This document shows, piece by piece, positions 16,337 through 26,200 of a stretch of DNA of 51,245 bases. Numbering within the stretch: the stretch's first letter is position 1; every line of letters begins with the position of its first letter. A model generated the notes under the pieces. It was not told the origin of the DNA. It worked only from the letters and a program-made list of their open reading frames with translations, and did not search any database. Both the position numbers and the translations under genes were made by a program. Origin of the DNA: JBLIRR01 sp049472395 (lineage in GTDB: Bacteria; SZUA-182; DTGQ01; JBLIRR01); NCBI GenBank assembly GCA_049472395.1, contig JBLIRR010000044.1:1-51245 (forward strand), in the 5' to 3' direction.

Positions 16337-16665
16337 AACTGTTCACACACCACACTCTTTAATCCTTCCTTAAGTTCCCTTCTTTTTTAATCCTTCCTTT
16401 TTCACTTTTCCCATTTTTTTTCCTTTTAGCATTAAGCATCCGGTATCTTGCATCGGAAGCTCCGCTGAAAAAAAATTTTAGCTCTATGCGTGTCGGCTTG
16501 AGGCGGAGCTTTGCTGGAATACTACGCCATAATTGCTGAAATATATATTGCGTATTTGAGCGTAATATGCTAAAATAACGGTGTTATTTATCAGGGGCTT
16601 AAAAGTGCTGTTAAAATGGACAGGTGCATAAGGTTATTCATACGGTTATAAGATAAATTGTATAT
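16337..16665. other. Intergenic region: pyrimidine-rich tract and inverted repeat
   Basis: No gene. Bases 16362-16412 are strongly pyrimidine-rich on the plus strand, with TTTAATCCTTCCTT repeated twice (about 16368 and 16388). A 9-bp inverted repeat AAGCTCCGC / GCGGAGCTT (16457-16465, 16503-16511) has a 37-nt loop and no T-run, so it is not a convincing intrinsic terminator. It could be a protein-binding site. Confidence 0.45.
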
Positions 16666-16694
16666 TTGACAATAATAAAACAATGTATTAATCT
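16666..16694 (+). promoter_or_regulatory. Predicted sigma70-type promoter for the kinase operon
   Basis: A perfect TTGACA (16666-16671) and TAATCT (16689-16694) are spaced 17 bp. AAGGAG follows at 16697-16702. The ATG of the kinase is 30 bp past the -10 box. Confidence 0.6.
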
Positions 16695-16723
16695 GTAAGG
16701 AGAATATAAATACTAAATATACA

Positions 16724-17842
16724 ATGTTGAAAAAGAAAGGACTTACCATAAAAGATTATAATCGTTACAGCAATTTCATGCAGCTTGGGGATGGATTTGT
16801 GGTCATTAATAAAAATTTCAATATTGTCTTTATGAACCAACAAATGATCAATCTGTATGGAAAAGGTGTGGGCAAGAAATGCCATAAGATATTCTTTGAT
16901 CGTTTAGAGCCATGCAAAAAAGAATGCCCGGTCAAGGTTATTCTGAAGCAAGAGGGGGAATTAAAGCATGTACGGGTATTTAAGCATGAGAAAAAAGATC
17001 TGTATGATCGTTGGTTCGAATTAACAGGGACCTTAGCCGTATTGAATAACCAAACTATAGATCCAAAAGATGTGTCCCAAATAATGGTTATGGCGCGAAA
17101 TGTTACTGAATGTAAAGGTTTTCAAGAAGAGCTGGAGATGAAGAATGAAGTGCTTGCCCAAAAGAACAAACAACTTGAAAGTTTTGTCTATACTGTTTCT
17201 CATGATTTAAAATCTCCTGTATTTTCTATAAAAGGATTAATTCAAGCTATTATTGAAGATTATGGCAATAGATTGCCTGACCCTGCGCAGGAATATTTAA
17301 AAGACATTGAATATAGCGCTGATCAGATGGGACGCTTGATACGAGATCTTCTGGAGTTGTCCCGTATTGGCCGCTTTAGAAGTGAAAGACAAGAAGTGCC
17401 TATGTCGAAGATAATAGAAGAAGTGCTCAAACAGATAGACTACCAACTTAAGGATAAAAATATTGAATTAATAATTGATGAAGAATTGCCTGTTTTATTT
17501 TGCGATAAAAAATTGATTGTGCTCGCATTAAACAATCTCCTAGACAATGCAATCAAATTTTCAGCTCAGAATCCGCATCCAAGAATTGAAGTTCGTTGTG
17601 AGGAAGACAATTTATATAATATCTGTTCTGTGAGTGACAATGGAATCGGCATTGATAAAGCCTATTTTAATAAGATATTTGATATCTTTCAAACACTCGA
17701 TGAATTAAAACATCCTAATAGTACGGGAGTGGGCCTCACGATAGTAAAAAGTATAGTGGAGGTGCATGATGGGAGGATATGGCTTGAATCAACAAAGAAT
17801 GAAGGGACTACTTTTTATTTTACAATTAGAAAGAAGAGATAA
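16724..17842 (+). CDS. PAS-domain sensor histidine kinase
   Basis: This 372-residue protein has no membrane helix, so it is a cytoplasmic sensor. Residues ~15-125 form a PAS domain with an unusual cysteine cluster (KKCHKIFF, PCKKECPVK), which could bind a metal, an Fe-S cluster or sense redox. HisKA has the phospho-acceptor VSHDLKSPV (His about 159). The ATPase domain has LNNLLDNAIKFS (N box), VSDNGIGID (G1), FDIF, and GVGLTIVKS (G2). The AAGGAG sequence at 16697 is 21 bp before ATG 16724, longer than usual, yet no better start exists. The response regulator gene follows 33 bp later. Confidence 0.93.
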   Translation: MLKKKGLTIKDYNRYSNFMQLGDGFVVINKNFNIVFMNQQMINLYGKGVGKKCHKIFFDRLEPCKKECPVKVILKQEGELKHVRVFKHEKKDLYDRWFELTGTLAVLNNQTIDPKDVSQIMVMARNVTECKGFQEELEMKNEVLAQKNKQLESFVYTVSHDLKSPVFSIKGLIQAIIEDYGNRLPDPAQEYLKDIEYSADQMGRLIRDLLELSRIGRFRSERQEVPMSKIIEEVLKQIDYQLKDKNIELIIDEELPVLFCDKKLIVLALNNLLDNAIKFSAQNPHPRIEVRCEEDNLYNICSVSDNGIGIDKAYFNKIFDIFQTLDELKHPNSTGVGLTIVKSIVEVHDGRIWLESTKNEGTTFYFTIRKKR

Positions 17843-17875
17843 TATAAGGTAAGGAAAATATATGGGGGTAATACA

Positions 17876-18772
17876 ATGAAAGGGGCAAACCTAAAAATTT
17901 TATTGGTAGAAGATGAGCCAATTCATGCAAAATTAGCTCAACGAGAGCTTACAAGTTTCGATAAAAGTGTCAATATACACCATGTAATGACTGCTGAAGA
18001 ATGTTTGGATTGGTTAGAGAATAATAATGAGTACGATTTGATAATTTTAGATTATTCTTTGCCCCAGAAAAATGGAATAGATGTCTTAAAAGAGATCAAA
18101 CATCGTTATAAATCTCCTAAACCGATTATTATGGTTACGGGTCACGGAAATGAGAATGTCGCGATAGAGGCCCTGAAATTAGGAGCTGCGGACTATATTA
18201 TTAAAACAGAGGATTATTTAAAGCGGCTCCCTTACGTGGTAAAAGAGTGCATTGAGCGTGTAACACTGACCAAGGAAAAGGAACAGCTTCAGATAAAATT
18301 AAAGGAGTCTGAAGAGTGGTACCGGAATATTTTTGATGCATCCCTTGACGCTATTATCACCACGGATAACCAGCGCAGGATCATTTCCTGCAATCCTGCT
18401 GCGTCAACATTTTTGGGCTATTCACTACAAGAGTTGGAGCAGAAAAGTCTGTCTGATCTTATGGAAGACCCAAAAGAAGTTGAGAAGGTGTATAAGAAAT
18501 TAGAGAAAGAGGGCAGGGTCACCAATCAGGAGCTTGAAGTGGTATGCAAAGATAAAGAAAAGAAGACGACCCTTGCATCTTTCTTCTATATACGGGATGA
18601 TAAAGGGGGCATCTTAGCTATGGGCAGTATTTTCAAGGATATTACCTTGCGAAAAAAGAATGAAAAGATGCTTGCTGAATTATTTGAGGAGACGAAGAAA
18701 AAATCCAATGAATTGAGTAAAGTAAATAAGATGCTTGAAGATTATATTACAGGGAAAAGAATGCCAGGTTAA
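17876..18772 (+). CDS. Response regulator receiver fused to a PAS domain
   Basis: This 298-residue protein has a receiver domain at residues ~5-130: acidic pair EDE, phospho-acceptor Asp59 in LDYSLP, Thr in VTGHG, and Lys in IIKTED. A PAS domain follows (about 147-262; WYRNIFDASLDAIITTD, then ISCNPAASTFLGYS), and the protein ends in a short coiled-coil-like lysine/glutamate-rich tail. There is no DNA-binding or enzymatic output domain, so it must signal by protein contact, possibly back to a kinase. It is preceded by the partner kinase and followed by the cytochrome b gene 12 bp on, after an AGGGGG ribosome binding site. Confidence 0.9.
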   Translation: MKGANLKILLVEDEPIHAKLAQRELTSFDKSVNIHHVMTAEECLDWLENNNEYDLIILDYSLPQKNGIDVLKEIKHRYKSPKPIIMVTGHGNENVAIEALKLGAADYIIKTEDYLKRLPYVVKECIERVTLTKEKEQLQIKLKESEEWYRNIFDASLDAIITTDNQRRIISCNPAASTFLGYSLQELEQKSLSDLMEDPKEVEKVYKKLEKEGRVTNQELEVVCKDKEKKTTLASFFYIRDDKGGILAMGSIFKDITLRKKNEKMLAELFEETKKKSNELSKVNKMLEDYITGKRMPG

Positions 18773-18784
18773 AAGGGGGAAAAA

Positions 18785-19552
18785 ATGATTATTACAAAGA
18801 TTGCCAATCTAAATTCAGTGATGGATGGCCTGCTCTTTATTGTATATTGTGTTGTTGTTGGCGGTTTAATGCTTCATTTTTTCGGGTTTATTCTTTCCGG
18901 GCGTTTTCGGGAAAGATTTATAAATAAGCATATGAAAAAAGTCACCCCCCATGATTATTTATTGCTCCCTATCCGCATTTGTCATTGGGTGCACCTTATT
19001 TGCATAGGGGGGCTCGTGTTTACCGGATTCTGCATCCGCTATAAATTATTGGAAGCACACATGGTCGTATGGAAACGACACCACTTTTATCTGGGGATAA
19101 TTGTATTAATCAATTTTGTCATACGACTCATTTATGCATTTAAGGGAAGAGGAAAAACTTACAAAGATTTTCCTGTGTGGGCAAAGGACCTTTTTAATAC
19201 GCCGGCAGTTATAAAATATTATCTCTTTATAAGTGATGATTATCCCCATATTGCAAAATATGCCTCTCTTCAAAAGATAACCTATAATTTTTTCTGGCAA
19301 TTTCTCCTTGTCCAGGGCATCACGGGATTTTTTCTTCTCTTGCCGGAATTAACCTTACAAAGAATTATATTATATACTGGATCCATGGAGGCTGCAGTGG
19401 CCTTTATAAAGGTTATTCACATGGCGCTGACATGGTTTTATATTATTTGTACGACAATTCATGTGTATTTATCAGTATCGGAAGGATTTCCTCTGTTTAA
19501 ATTAATTATGTTTAACATTGAACCTGACATTGTGGTTGAGGAAAAATCATGA
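18785..19552 (+). CDS. b-type cytochrome, formate dehydrogenase gamma / hydrogenase cytochrome b family
   Basis: A 255-residue integral membrane protein with about five helices (residues ~12-36, 65-84, 102-118, 165-185, 215-236). Histidines in RICHWVHL and HHFYLG, and those in IKVIHMALTWFY and TTIHVYLS, are placed as haem ligands in the cytochrome b561/Ni-hydrogenase b-subunit family. Such proteins pass electrons between quinol and a partner across the membrane. No hydrogenase or formate dehydrogenase is nearby. Instead its stop overlaps the RnfC start by 4 bp (ATGA), so RnfC is the likely partner. The extra N-terminal helix with the GGLMLHFF segment is common in thiosulfate-reductase-type relatives. 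Confidence 0.85.
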   Translation: MIITKIANLNSVMDGLLFIVYCVVVGGLMLHFFGFILSGRFRERFINKHMKKVTPHDYLLLPIRICHWVHLICIGGLVFTGFCIRYKLLEAHMVVWKRHHFYLGIIVLINFVIRLIYAFKGRGKTYKDFPVWAKDLFNTPAVIKYYLFISDDYPHIAKYASLQKITYNFFWQFLLVQGITGFFLLLPELTLQRIILYTGSMEAAVAFIKVIHMALTWFYIICTTIHVYLSVSEGFPLFKLIMFNIEPDIVVEEKS

Positions 19553-20919
19553 GTACATCAAATCTTTTTACCTTTCATAAGGGTATTCATCCACCGGATT
19601 ATAAAGAAGCGGCAAAGGATAAACCAATTACGGAGTGCTCCTTGCCACCTGAAATTATCATCCCTATGCGTCAACATATTGGCCAACCTTGCAGTCCCAC
19701 AATTAAGATAGGTGATAAAGTAAAGATAGGCCAGAAAATTGGTGATGCAGCAGGCTTCATCTCCGCTCCGATTCATGCAAGCATTTCAGGTAGCGTGAAG
19801 GAGATTGGCCCAAGGCCTCATTTTATGGGGATTGATGTTGAATCTGTCGTTATTGTGCCTGATCGCGAGCAAGTGTGGGAGAATCTTAAGGGAGCTGATG
19901 AGGGAGAGGTTTCATCTCCGGAGAAGATTAGAGAAAAGGTGCGGGGAGCAGGTATTGTTGGTATGGGAGGTGCAACCTTTCCGACGCATGTGAAGCTTAA
20001 TCCCCCAAAAGATAAGGAAATTGATAGTGTGATTGTGAATGGGTGCGAGTGCGAGCCCTTTCTCACCTGTGATTATCGTTTGATGATCGAGCAGCCGGAT
20101 GATCTTGTGAGCGGGATAATAATTGCCATGCGGTGTGTAGGAGCGCGCCACGGCTATATTGGTATTGAGGTGAACAAGCCGGATGCTATCGAGATACTTG
20201 AGAGGCGGCTCATAGAGAGGGAAAATGATATTCCGTCAGGGATGGAAATTCGTGTTGCGAGGCTTATGACAAAATATCCGCAAGGATCAGAAAAGCAGTT
20301 AATAAAAGCAATAGTAGATCGTACCGTTCCTGTGCAAAAGCTCCCAAGTGAGGTAGGGGTACTGGTGCAGAATGTGGGAACGATGATTGCTATCTATAAA
20401 GCGGTCAAACATGGCATTCCTTTAATCGAAAGGGTTGTGACCGTGACCGGCCCGGTTATAAAAGAGCCCAAGAACCTCCGTGTCAAGATTGGAACGCCAA
20501 TTTCATGGTTAATTGATGAATGCAGCGGATTCACTGAGCCCCCTGGCAAGGTTATATGTGGTGGCCCGATGACTGGTTTTGCCCAAGCTCATTTAGAAGC
20601 CTCTGTGATCAAAGGAACTTCCGGTATTGTTGCGTTATCTAAGGATATGGTGAAGCGGACTATGGAAAGGCAGCTTCCCTGTTTGAAGTGTGGGAAATGC
20701 GTTGATATATGTCCTTTGTTCTTAACTCCCAGCCTTTTTGGAAGTTATGTTGAAAAACGGCGCTTTAATGACCTTGAAGATAGCGGGATTTTAAATTGCG
20801 TAGAGTGCGGCTCATGCGCGTATATTTGCCCTGCAAAGCGTCCCTTGATTCAATTGATTCGCATTGCCAAACGTGAAATTGTAGCCAATAAGAGTAAGCG
20901 TAAAGCGGTAGGAGTATAA
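19549..20919 (+). CDS. rnfC: Free-standing RnfC-like electron transport protein
   Basis: This 456-residue protein has an RnfC N-terminal domain (TFHKGIHPPDYK, then PMRQHIGQPC and VKIGQKIG, a biotinyl-like fold). An NADH-dehydrogenase-51K-like FMN/NADH domain follows (GAGIVGMGGATFPTHVKL, VNGCECEPFLTCD), then an SLBB-type region (VTVTGPVIKEPKNLRV). It ends in two [4Fe-4S] motifs, CLKCGKCVDICP and CVECGSCAYICPAKRP. In Rnf complexes RnfC handles NADH. None of RnfA, B, D, E or G is in the window, so this one probably works with the adjacent cytochrome b. An NqrA-like or RnfC2-type partner role is an alternative. It follows cytochrome b with a 4-bp overlap. Confidence 0.9.
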   Translation: MSTSNLFTFHKGIHPPDYKEAAKDKPITECSLPPEIIIPMRQHIGQPCSPTIKIGDKVKIGQKIGDAAGFISAPIHASISGSVKEIGPRPHFMGIDVESVVIVPDREQVWENLKGADEGEVSSPEKIREKVRGAGIVGMGGATFPTHVKLNPPKDKEIDSVIVNGCECEPFLTCDYRLMIEQPDDLVSGIIIAMRCVGARHGYIGIEVNKPDAIEILERRLIERENDIPSGMEIRVARLMTKYPQGSEKQLIKAIVDRTVPVQKLPSEVGVLVQNVGTMIAIYKAVKHGIPLIERVVTVTGPVIKEPKNLRVKIGTPISWLIDECSGFTEPPGKVICGGPMTGFAQAHLEASVIKGTSGIVALSKDMVKRTMERQLPCLKCGKCVDICPLFLTPSLFGSYVEKRRFNDLEDSGILNCVECGSCAYICPAKRPLIQLIRIAKREIVANKSKRKAVGV

Positions 20920-20923
20920 AATA

Positions 20924-21727
20924 ATGGTAATGAAGAAGGATGTATCTGAATATGTGGTCCAGTCTGTTTCCAATGCAATTGATGTGCTGGAGTGTTTTAT
21001 GGGGGAGAAAACAGAATGGGGAGTGACAGAGCTTAGCCAAAAGTTGAACCTTAGTAAAAATAATGTATTTCGTCTTCTGTCAACGCTTCTTGCTCGTGGG
21101 TATGTGGAACAGAACTCTGCCACGGGAAGTTATAAACTAGGGCTTCGATCATTTGAATTAGGGCAAGCCTATTCAAGGAATATGGGCTTGCTTAGACAGG
21201 CGAGTGCAATTTTAAAAAAATTGCACGATCAGACACTCGAAACAGTCTACCTTTCTATTTACGACAATGGCGAGATAATATATATCAGTATGGCAGAGAC
21301 AACCCATCCTGTTCGCATTATTCCAATGGTGGGACATCGCGCTCCTGCTTACTGTACTGCAATAGGTAAGGTCCAGTTAGCCTTTAAATCCCCGGAAGAG
21401 ATTGAGAGGGTTATAAAAACATCGAAGCTGAGGCCCTTAACGCCAAACAGTATTACTGATAAAAAGCAATTTCTTGATCATCTTGCCCAGATTGTCAAAG
21501 ATGGTTATGCCATTGATAATGAAGAATATCAACTCGACGTCAAATGTGTTGCCTGTCCTATAAGAGACTATACAAATAATGTTGTCGCCGGCATATGCAT
21601 ATCCGGTCCCATATTGCGCATGTATAATGATCGCATTGATAATGAATTGATACCTCTTCTGAAAGAGGCTGCTTTTGAGATATCCCATCGCTTAGGGTAT
21701 AACGGGAGCGGAGGGAAAATGGCGTGA
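20924..21727 (+). CDS. IclR-family transcriptional regulator
   Basis: This 267-residue protein has a winged helix-turn-helix at the N-terminus (WGVTELSQKLNLSKNNVFRL, LLARGYVEQNSATGSYKLG) and an IclR ligand-binding domain (HRAPAYCTAIGKVQLAF, GYAIDNEEYQLDVKCVACPI). IclR proteins are usually repressors relieved by a small molecule. It sits within the operon, 4 bp after RnfC and 4 bp overlapping the CooC-like gene, so it may control this unit. ATG 20924 has GGAG about 12 bp upstream. ATG 20930 is also possible. The effector is unknown. Confidence 0.92.
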   Translation: MVMKKDVSEYVVQSVSNAIDVLECFMGEKTEWGVTELSQKLNLSKNNVFRLLSTLLARGYVEQNSATGSYKLGLRSFELGQAYSRNMGLLRQASAILKKLHDQTLETVYLSIYDNGEIIYISMAETTHPVRIIPMVGHRAPAYCTAIGKVQLAFKSPEEIERVIKTSKLRPLTPNSITDKKQFLDHLAQIVKDGYAIDNEEYQLDVKCVACPIRDYTNNVVAGICISGPILRMYNDRIDNELIPLLKEAAFEISHRLGYNGSGGKMA

Positions 21728-22512
21728 AGCTCGCTATTTCAGGGAAAGGTGGGGTTGGAAAAACCACTGTTGCGGCACTTCTGTGCCGAATTATGGCTGA
21801 GAGGGGGAAGAAAGTAGTCGCAATAGATGCAGACCCGGATGCAAATCTCGCCGGTGCGATCGGTATAAATCCTGAGGAGGCAGAACGCATAAAACCCATT
21901 ACCGACATGCCGGAGCTTATTGAGGAACGAACGGGTGTAAGACCGGGATCAGGGGATACATTTTTTAAATTAAATCCCCGGGTCGATGATCTACCGGACC
22001 TTTATGGTAAAGAATTTGAGGGAATAAAAATACTCACCCTCGGCCACTATAAACAGGGTGGCGCAGGATGTTATTGTGCAGAGAATGTGATGATTAAATC
22101 GTTAATTAATCATCTGCTTTTAAGGAGCAACGAAGCACTGGTAATAGACATGGAGGCGGGGATTGAGCATTTAAGCCGTGGTACCGCTGCCTCGGTGGAT
22201 GCTATGATCGTAGTTGTTGAGCCGGGCAGCAGGAGTATTGATACTGCAAAGAGAATAAAGAAGCTTACGTCTGATTTGGGGATTCGTTATTATTTTATTG
22301 TGGCAAATAAGATTAGAAGTAGTGAGGATAGAGAGTATATTAATGATAGTTTTGAGGTAGGACAGATCATAGGTTGCCTCCCGTACTCTGATGAGATAGC
22401 ACACGCCGATCAAGAAAGCCGCAGCCCCTATAGGACTTCTTCTCAGATCACAGAGGAGATCTCTTGTATTCTTGATGCACTGGAGGGGACATTACGCAGG
22501 AATGGATCTTGA
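21724..22512 (+). CDS. cooC: CooC-like nickel-insertion ATPase
   Basis: This 262-residue protein is a deviant Walker A P-loop ATPase of the SIMIBI/MinD type: SGKGGVGKTT (residues 6-15), AIDADPDANL, IDMEAGIEHLSRG (Walker B region) and VVEPGSRS. The pair GCYC (GGAGCYCAENV) matches the metal-binding cysteines of CooC, which loads nickel into carbon monoxide dehydrogenase. No CODH gene is in the window. The protein may mature a distant CODH/acetyl-CoA synthase or another metalloenzyme of this module. The GTG start overlaps the IclR stop by 4 bp. Confidence 0.85.
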   Translation: MKLAISGKGGVGKTTVAALLCRIMAERGKKVVAIDADPDANLAGAIGINPEEAERIKPITDMPELIEERTGVRPGSGDTFFKLNPRVDDLPDLYGKEFEGIKILTLGHYKQGGAGCYCAENVMIKSLINHLLLRSNEALVIDMEAGIEHLSRGTAASVDAMIVVVEPGSRSIDTAKRIKKLTSDLGIRYYFIVANKIRSSEDREYINDSFEVGQIIGCLPYSDEIAHADQESRSPYRTSSQITEEISCILDALEGTLRRNGS

Positions 22513-23053
22513 GAAAATAGAAAAAGGGGTCCGTTTAATTTTAGAAGCTCTCGGGATAAGTGAGCAGGCAGGTGTTCTGAAAACCCCTGAAAGGGTCGCT
22601 CAACTTTACGCAGAGATATTTAGTGGCATTGAGGCTGATCCTTCAACAATACTTACACCGATCGAGGGGGAATCATTCGATGAAATGGTATTGATTAGGG
22701 ACATACCCTTTTATTCTGTCTGTGAACATCATTTACTGCCCTTTATGGGACAGGCCCATATTGCCTATATCCCCGCCAATGGAAAGATTGTGGGCATTAG
22801 CAAGTTGGCGAGGGTCTTGGAAGTACTTGCGAAAAGGCCGCAAGTGCAAGAGAGGCTCACGCATGATGTGGTTGATCTCATCATGGATAGTATTAAGCCA
22901 AAAGGGGCGATGGTGATTATCAAAGCGGAACATCTTTGTATGTCCATGAGGGGGATAAAAAAACCGAATTCAAAGATCATCACCTCGGCAGTGCGCGGTA
23001 TTTTTCGCACCAATAAATCAACTCGAGAGGAAATGCTTGAGTTGATAAAGTAA
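22502..23053 (+). CDS. folE: GTP cyclohydrolase I
   Basis: This 183-residue protein converts GTP to 7,8-dihydroneopterin triphosphate, the entry to folate, pterin and sometimes other pathways. It has RLILEALG, TPERVAQLY, the zinc Cys and active His in FYSVCEHHLLPFMGQAHIAY, GISKLARVLE, QVQERLT and EHLCMSMRG. All the canonical FolE residues are present and the length is typical. ATG 22502 is preceded by AGGA and overlaps the previous stop. ATG 22472 would enter the previous gene and lacks support. Its co-transcription with redox genes suggests a pterin need for this operon, but this is inference. Confidence 0.95.
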   Translation: MDLEKIEKGVRLILEALGISEQAGVLKTPERVAQLYAEIFSGIEADPSTILTPIEGESFDEMVLIRDIPFYSVCEHHLLPFMGQAHIAYIPANGKIVGISKLARVLEVLAKRPQVQERLTHDVVDLIMDSIKPKGAMVIIKAEHLCMSMRGIKKPNSKIITSAVRGIFRTNKSTREEMLELIK

Positions 23054-23162
23054 GGCCCCCAGTTCCCTTGTATTGTATCATCATATATGTGTACTTATAA
23101 AAAAGTATAAATATTAAGAAACTTCATAAAGCCAAAATTGACTATTAATCACTAAAAAATAG

Positions 23163-23190
23163 TTGATAAGAGCCATGGAAATAGTATATT
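23163..23190 (+). promoter_or_regulatory. Predicted promoter of the multihaem cytochrome gene
   Basis: TTGATA (23163-23168) and TATATT (23185-23190) are spaced 16 bp. An ACTATT/AATAGT inverted repeat (23141-23146, 23158-23163) lies across the -35 region and could be an operator. The start TTG is about 50 bp downstream. Confidence 0.4.
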
Positions 23191-23241
23191 ATTTTAATAA
23201 GTACTGATCTGACGAGGGTAATAATGATGGAGTATGGTTAA

Positions 23242-26200
23242 TTGCGTCACCTGTTCATTGTAAACGTAGCATTAGTAATTGTGTGTGTCTCAATCCCAGT
23301 CTATGCAGGGGAGTATCATGTAGGAGGAAATACACTTGCATGTTCAGAATGTCATTCAATGCATTTTAGCCAGGATGGTGCGAGTCCAACAGAAAAGGCA
23401 GATAAAGGTCCCTATTTATTATTAGGTTCTGATAATAAGCTTGTACTTACAGATCCTAATGTAATAGCTCGAATATCAACAGAGACATGCCTTATGTGTC
23501 ATGAAAGCGGCAATGGAGGTGCCCCTAAAGTAGTTGATCCGGCATCTACTTCGGCGGCAGGCTGTATTGACAGGGAGTGGGAAATATCGGGTATGGATTT
23601 TGGCCACACTCTGGGTGTAAAAGATACACCAGAAGACCCTGACTGGAATAGAGACCCGTTAAGCTGTGTTTCATGCCATGATCCCCACGGAAATACTAAT
23701 TATCGTAACCTACGAGAAGATCCTGGAGAAAATGGGAACACAATAACTGTGTCATATGCGAAAGGGGAAATTGTAATTGATGAGGTAGTCCAGATAAGGA
23801 ATAATGATCTTGATGGCTCGGATCTCTATGATGAAGACAATATTGCCTATATCCGGAATGATGTTGAGAAGAAGGATGGGCTTTCTGTATGGTGTACAGG
23901 CTGTCATATAAAATATTTGGCGTATTGTAGTACGTGTATTGATAGTGGGGGCTCATCAGAAGGGCATAAGGATCGAACAGTCGGGACAGAGTGGAGGAGG
24001 CACCCGAATGCATTGATTGATATGAGGCAGGTAAAGGATAATGGCCATATAGATAACGAATATTGGCTGCAATTAGCGGAAGACAAACGCCCCCCTTATG
24101 TAACATATGGAGATACCAGCCCTAATGGTGATGGAGGACCTTTCTGCGGTTCTTGCCATAAAGCACATGGAAAGAGTCAGGCTTACAAAGAACCGGAGCG
24201 CGAGCTGGCAAAAACCTATGGCTTACTGTTCATGGAAGAAAATTCCTCGAATAAATATCTTTTAGCAGGAACTTGTCAAGCTTGCCATCAAAAAAAGGGT
24301 CATGGAGATCCACAATTGCTCGTGTGTCGGGAGTGTGATTCTGATGATGATACACAAGAGAATAGATATTCAAAAGATGAATATGGATGGAAGGCAGGTG
24401 AGTGTGAGCAGTGTCACAGACAGCACGCTAAAGGTGATTCTCCTAATGACTACCTTCTCTTTGCAGAGAATAATAATGCTATATGCTTCTCAAATGGATG
24501 TCATGGTGGGAAACCGGACACTTACCCATCTCAGGAGACAGATCGAGTGCCGGCGGGGCTCTTTGCAGGATATTTTGAAAAGTATGGTAACTATGATGGC
24601 AATGTAAAGCGGGCTACTACCCGAAATAATAGAGCCCGGTGGCCTGGCAAAGATGTATATGAAAATTCTCTCTATTCTCCTCATTATAATGATTCGGATA
24701 ACCTTAATGATCCGGATATGCCTTTAAAGGATAAAGATGCTAAAGGTCTATGCCTCAATTGTCATAATCCACATGCGGTAATTGGCCCTGATGCTGACCC
24801 CAATATCCCTTTTGATCTTTTGAGAGATACCTACCTCAATACAGGAAGCAGCAGTGATGATGCTGAAAAAAATTATAAACTATGTTTTAATTGTCACGAG
24901 AATATTAAGGAATATTATACAATCACATCTTCTGAATATGATCCTAATTCTTCAGGGCACCAGATTCGCATGAATAGTTCTCTTGCTTCGGAATGGCCAG
25001 ATTATATTAGTAGGGGAGATAAGCTTTCCTGTAGCAATTGTCATAATCCCCACGGATCTAATCGAAACAATAAGTATTTGCTGAGTGATCAACGGGAAGG
25101 TTGGTATAATTTATCTGACACACTGGCAAATGCGGAGGAGTGCCGCCGTTTTTGTTTCGGATGCCATGTTCCCTCTGATGGAAATCCTGATGATGCCCAT
25201 ACAGTAGAGGGTATTAAGATGCAGAAATTACCAGAATTCGGTGCTCACAAAGCATCTTCTCCACAGAGTTGTTATCAATGTCATGGAAAAGATTATTCCA
25301 GAACTACTTCATATAACGTGCACCACCCTCAGTCGATTATTGGAGGCCCCCGATGCCTGGAGTGTCACAATCCTGATGATGAGAACGTTATGAGCCCTAT
25401 AACTGAAAAAGTGCACCTTACCCATTTTGATTCAGAGGGCGCGGGGCCAGGTATTGATATAAGTGATGAAGAAAATGAGGTGGGAAGAGGATGTCTTATT
25501 TGTCATCATTTTAAAAATTACCATATTAAAGAATTTAAAAAATCTAATACGAATGATGATCCAGTAGAGCTGGAAGAGACAAATGTTTGTGATACATGTC
25601 ATAGCCCAGGTCCGGCAGAGATGTGGAATGATGACGATAATCCCTTTCTTTTAGTTAAAGCAAGCTGGAGTTGGGATAACACGGACCAAAATCAAAATGG
25701 AGTATATGATGATAATGGCCAACTAAAAGAAGGAAAGGAGAAATGGTGTATTGGATGTCATGACAGTTATTCAGATGCAGCCAATAGCAAATTTGATGGC
25801 AGTGGAATAAAAGCTCCCAATATCGGGGGAGATAATATCACTTATGGATACTATATATCTGGGCATAAGATAAAGTGCACTTATTGCCATGATAGAACCA
25901 AAAAGCATATAGATCATGAGCATCGCAGTTATTCAAGTTCCAAGGATAACTATGTGTTCGCTTATCGTTTGAAGGACTTGGCAGGAAAAGCATCCATGAT
26001 CATTCCGCGCCCCATTCATAATCTATTGCAAAATATTCAGGATTTTGCGCTATGCTGGTCTTGTCATAATAAATATTATCTTTTGGGTACTCCTAATTTA
26101 GGAGGAGATTGGAAGCAAAATCCGGTAAGGACAAATTTCTATGAACAATCAAAAGGGAGGAATAGTCATACTTTTCATTTAGGAATAGACAACATTCACT

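Noticed and set aside
16457..16511. Inverted repeat as an intrinsic terminator of the first glycan operon
   Set aside because: The loop is 37 nt and no T-run follows the second arm.
23905..24360. CSTCI and CRECD in the cytochrome as haem sites
   Set aside because: They lack the histidine ligand of CXXCH, so I did not count them.
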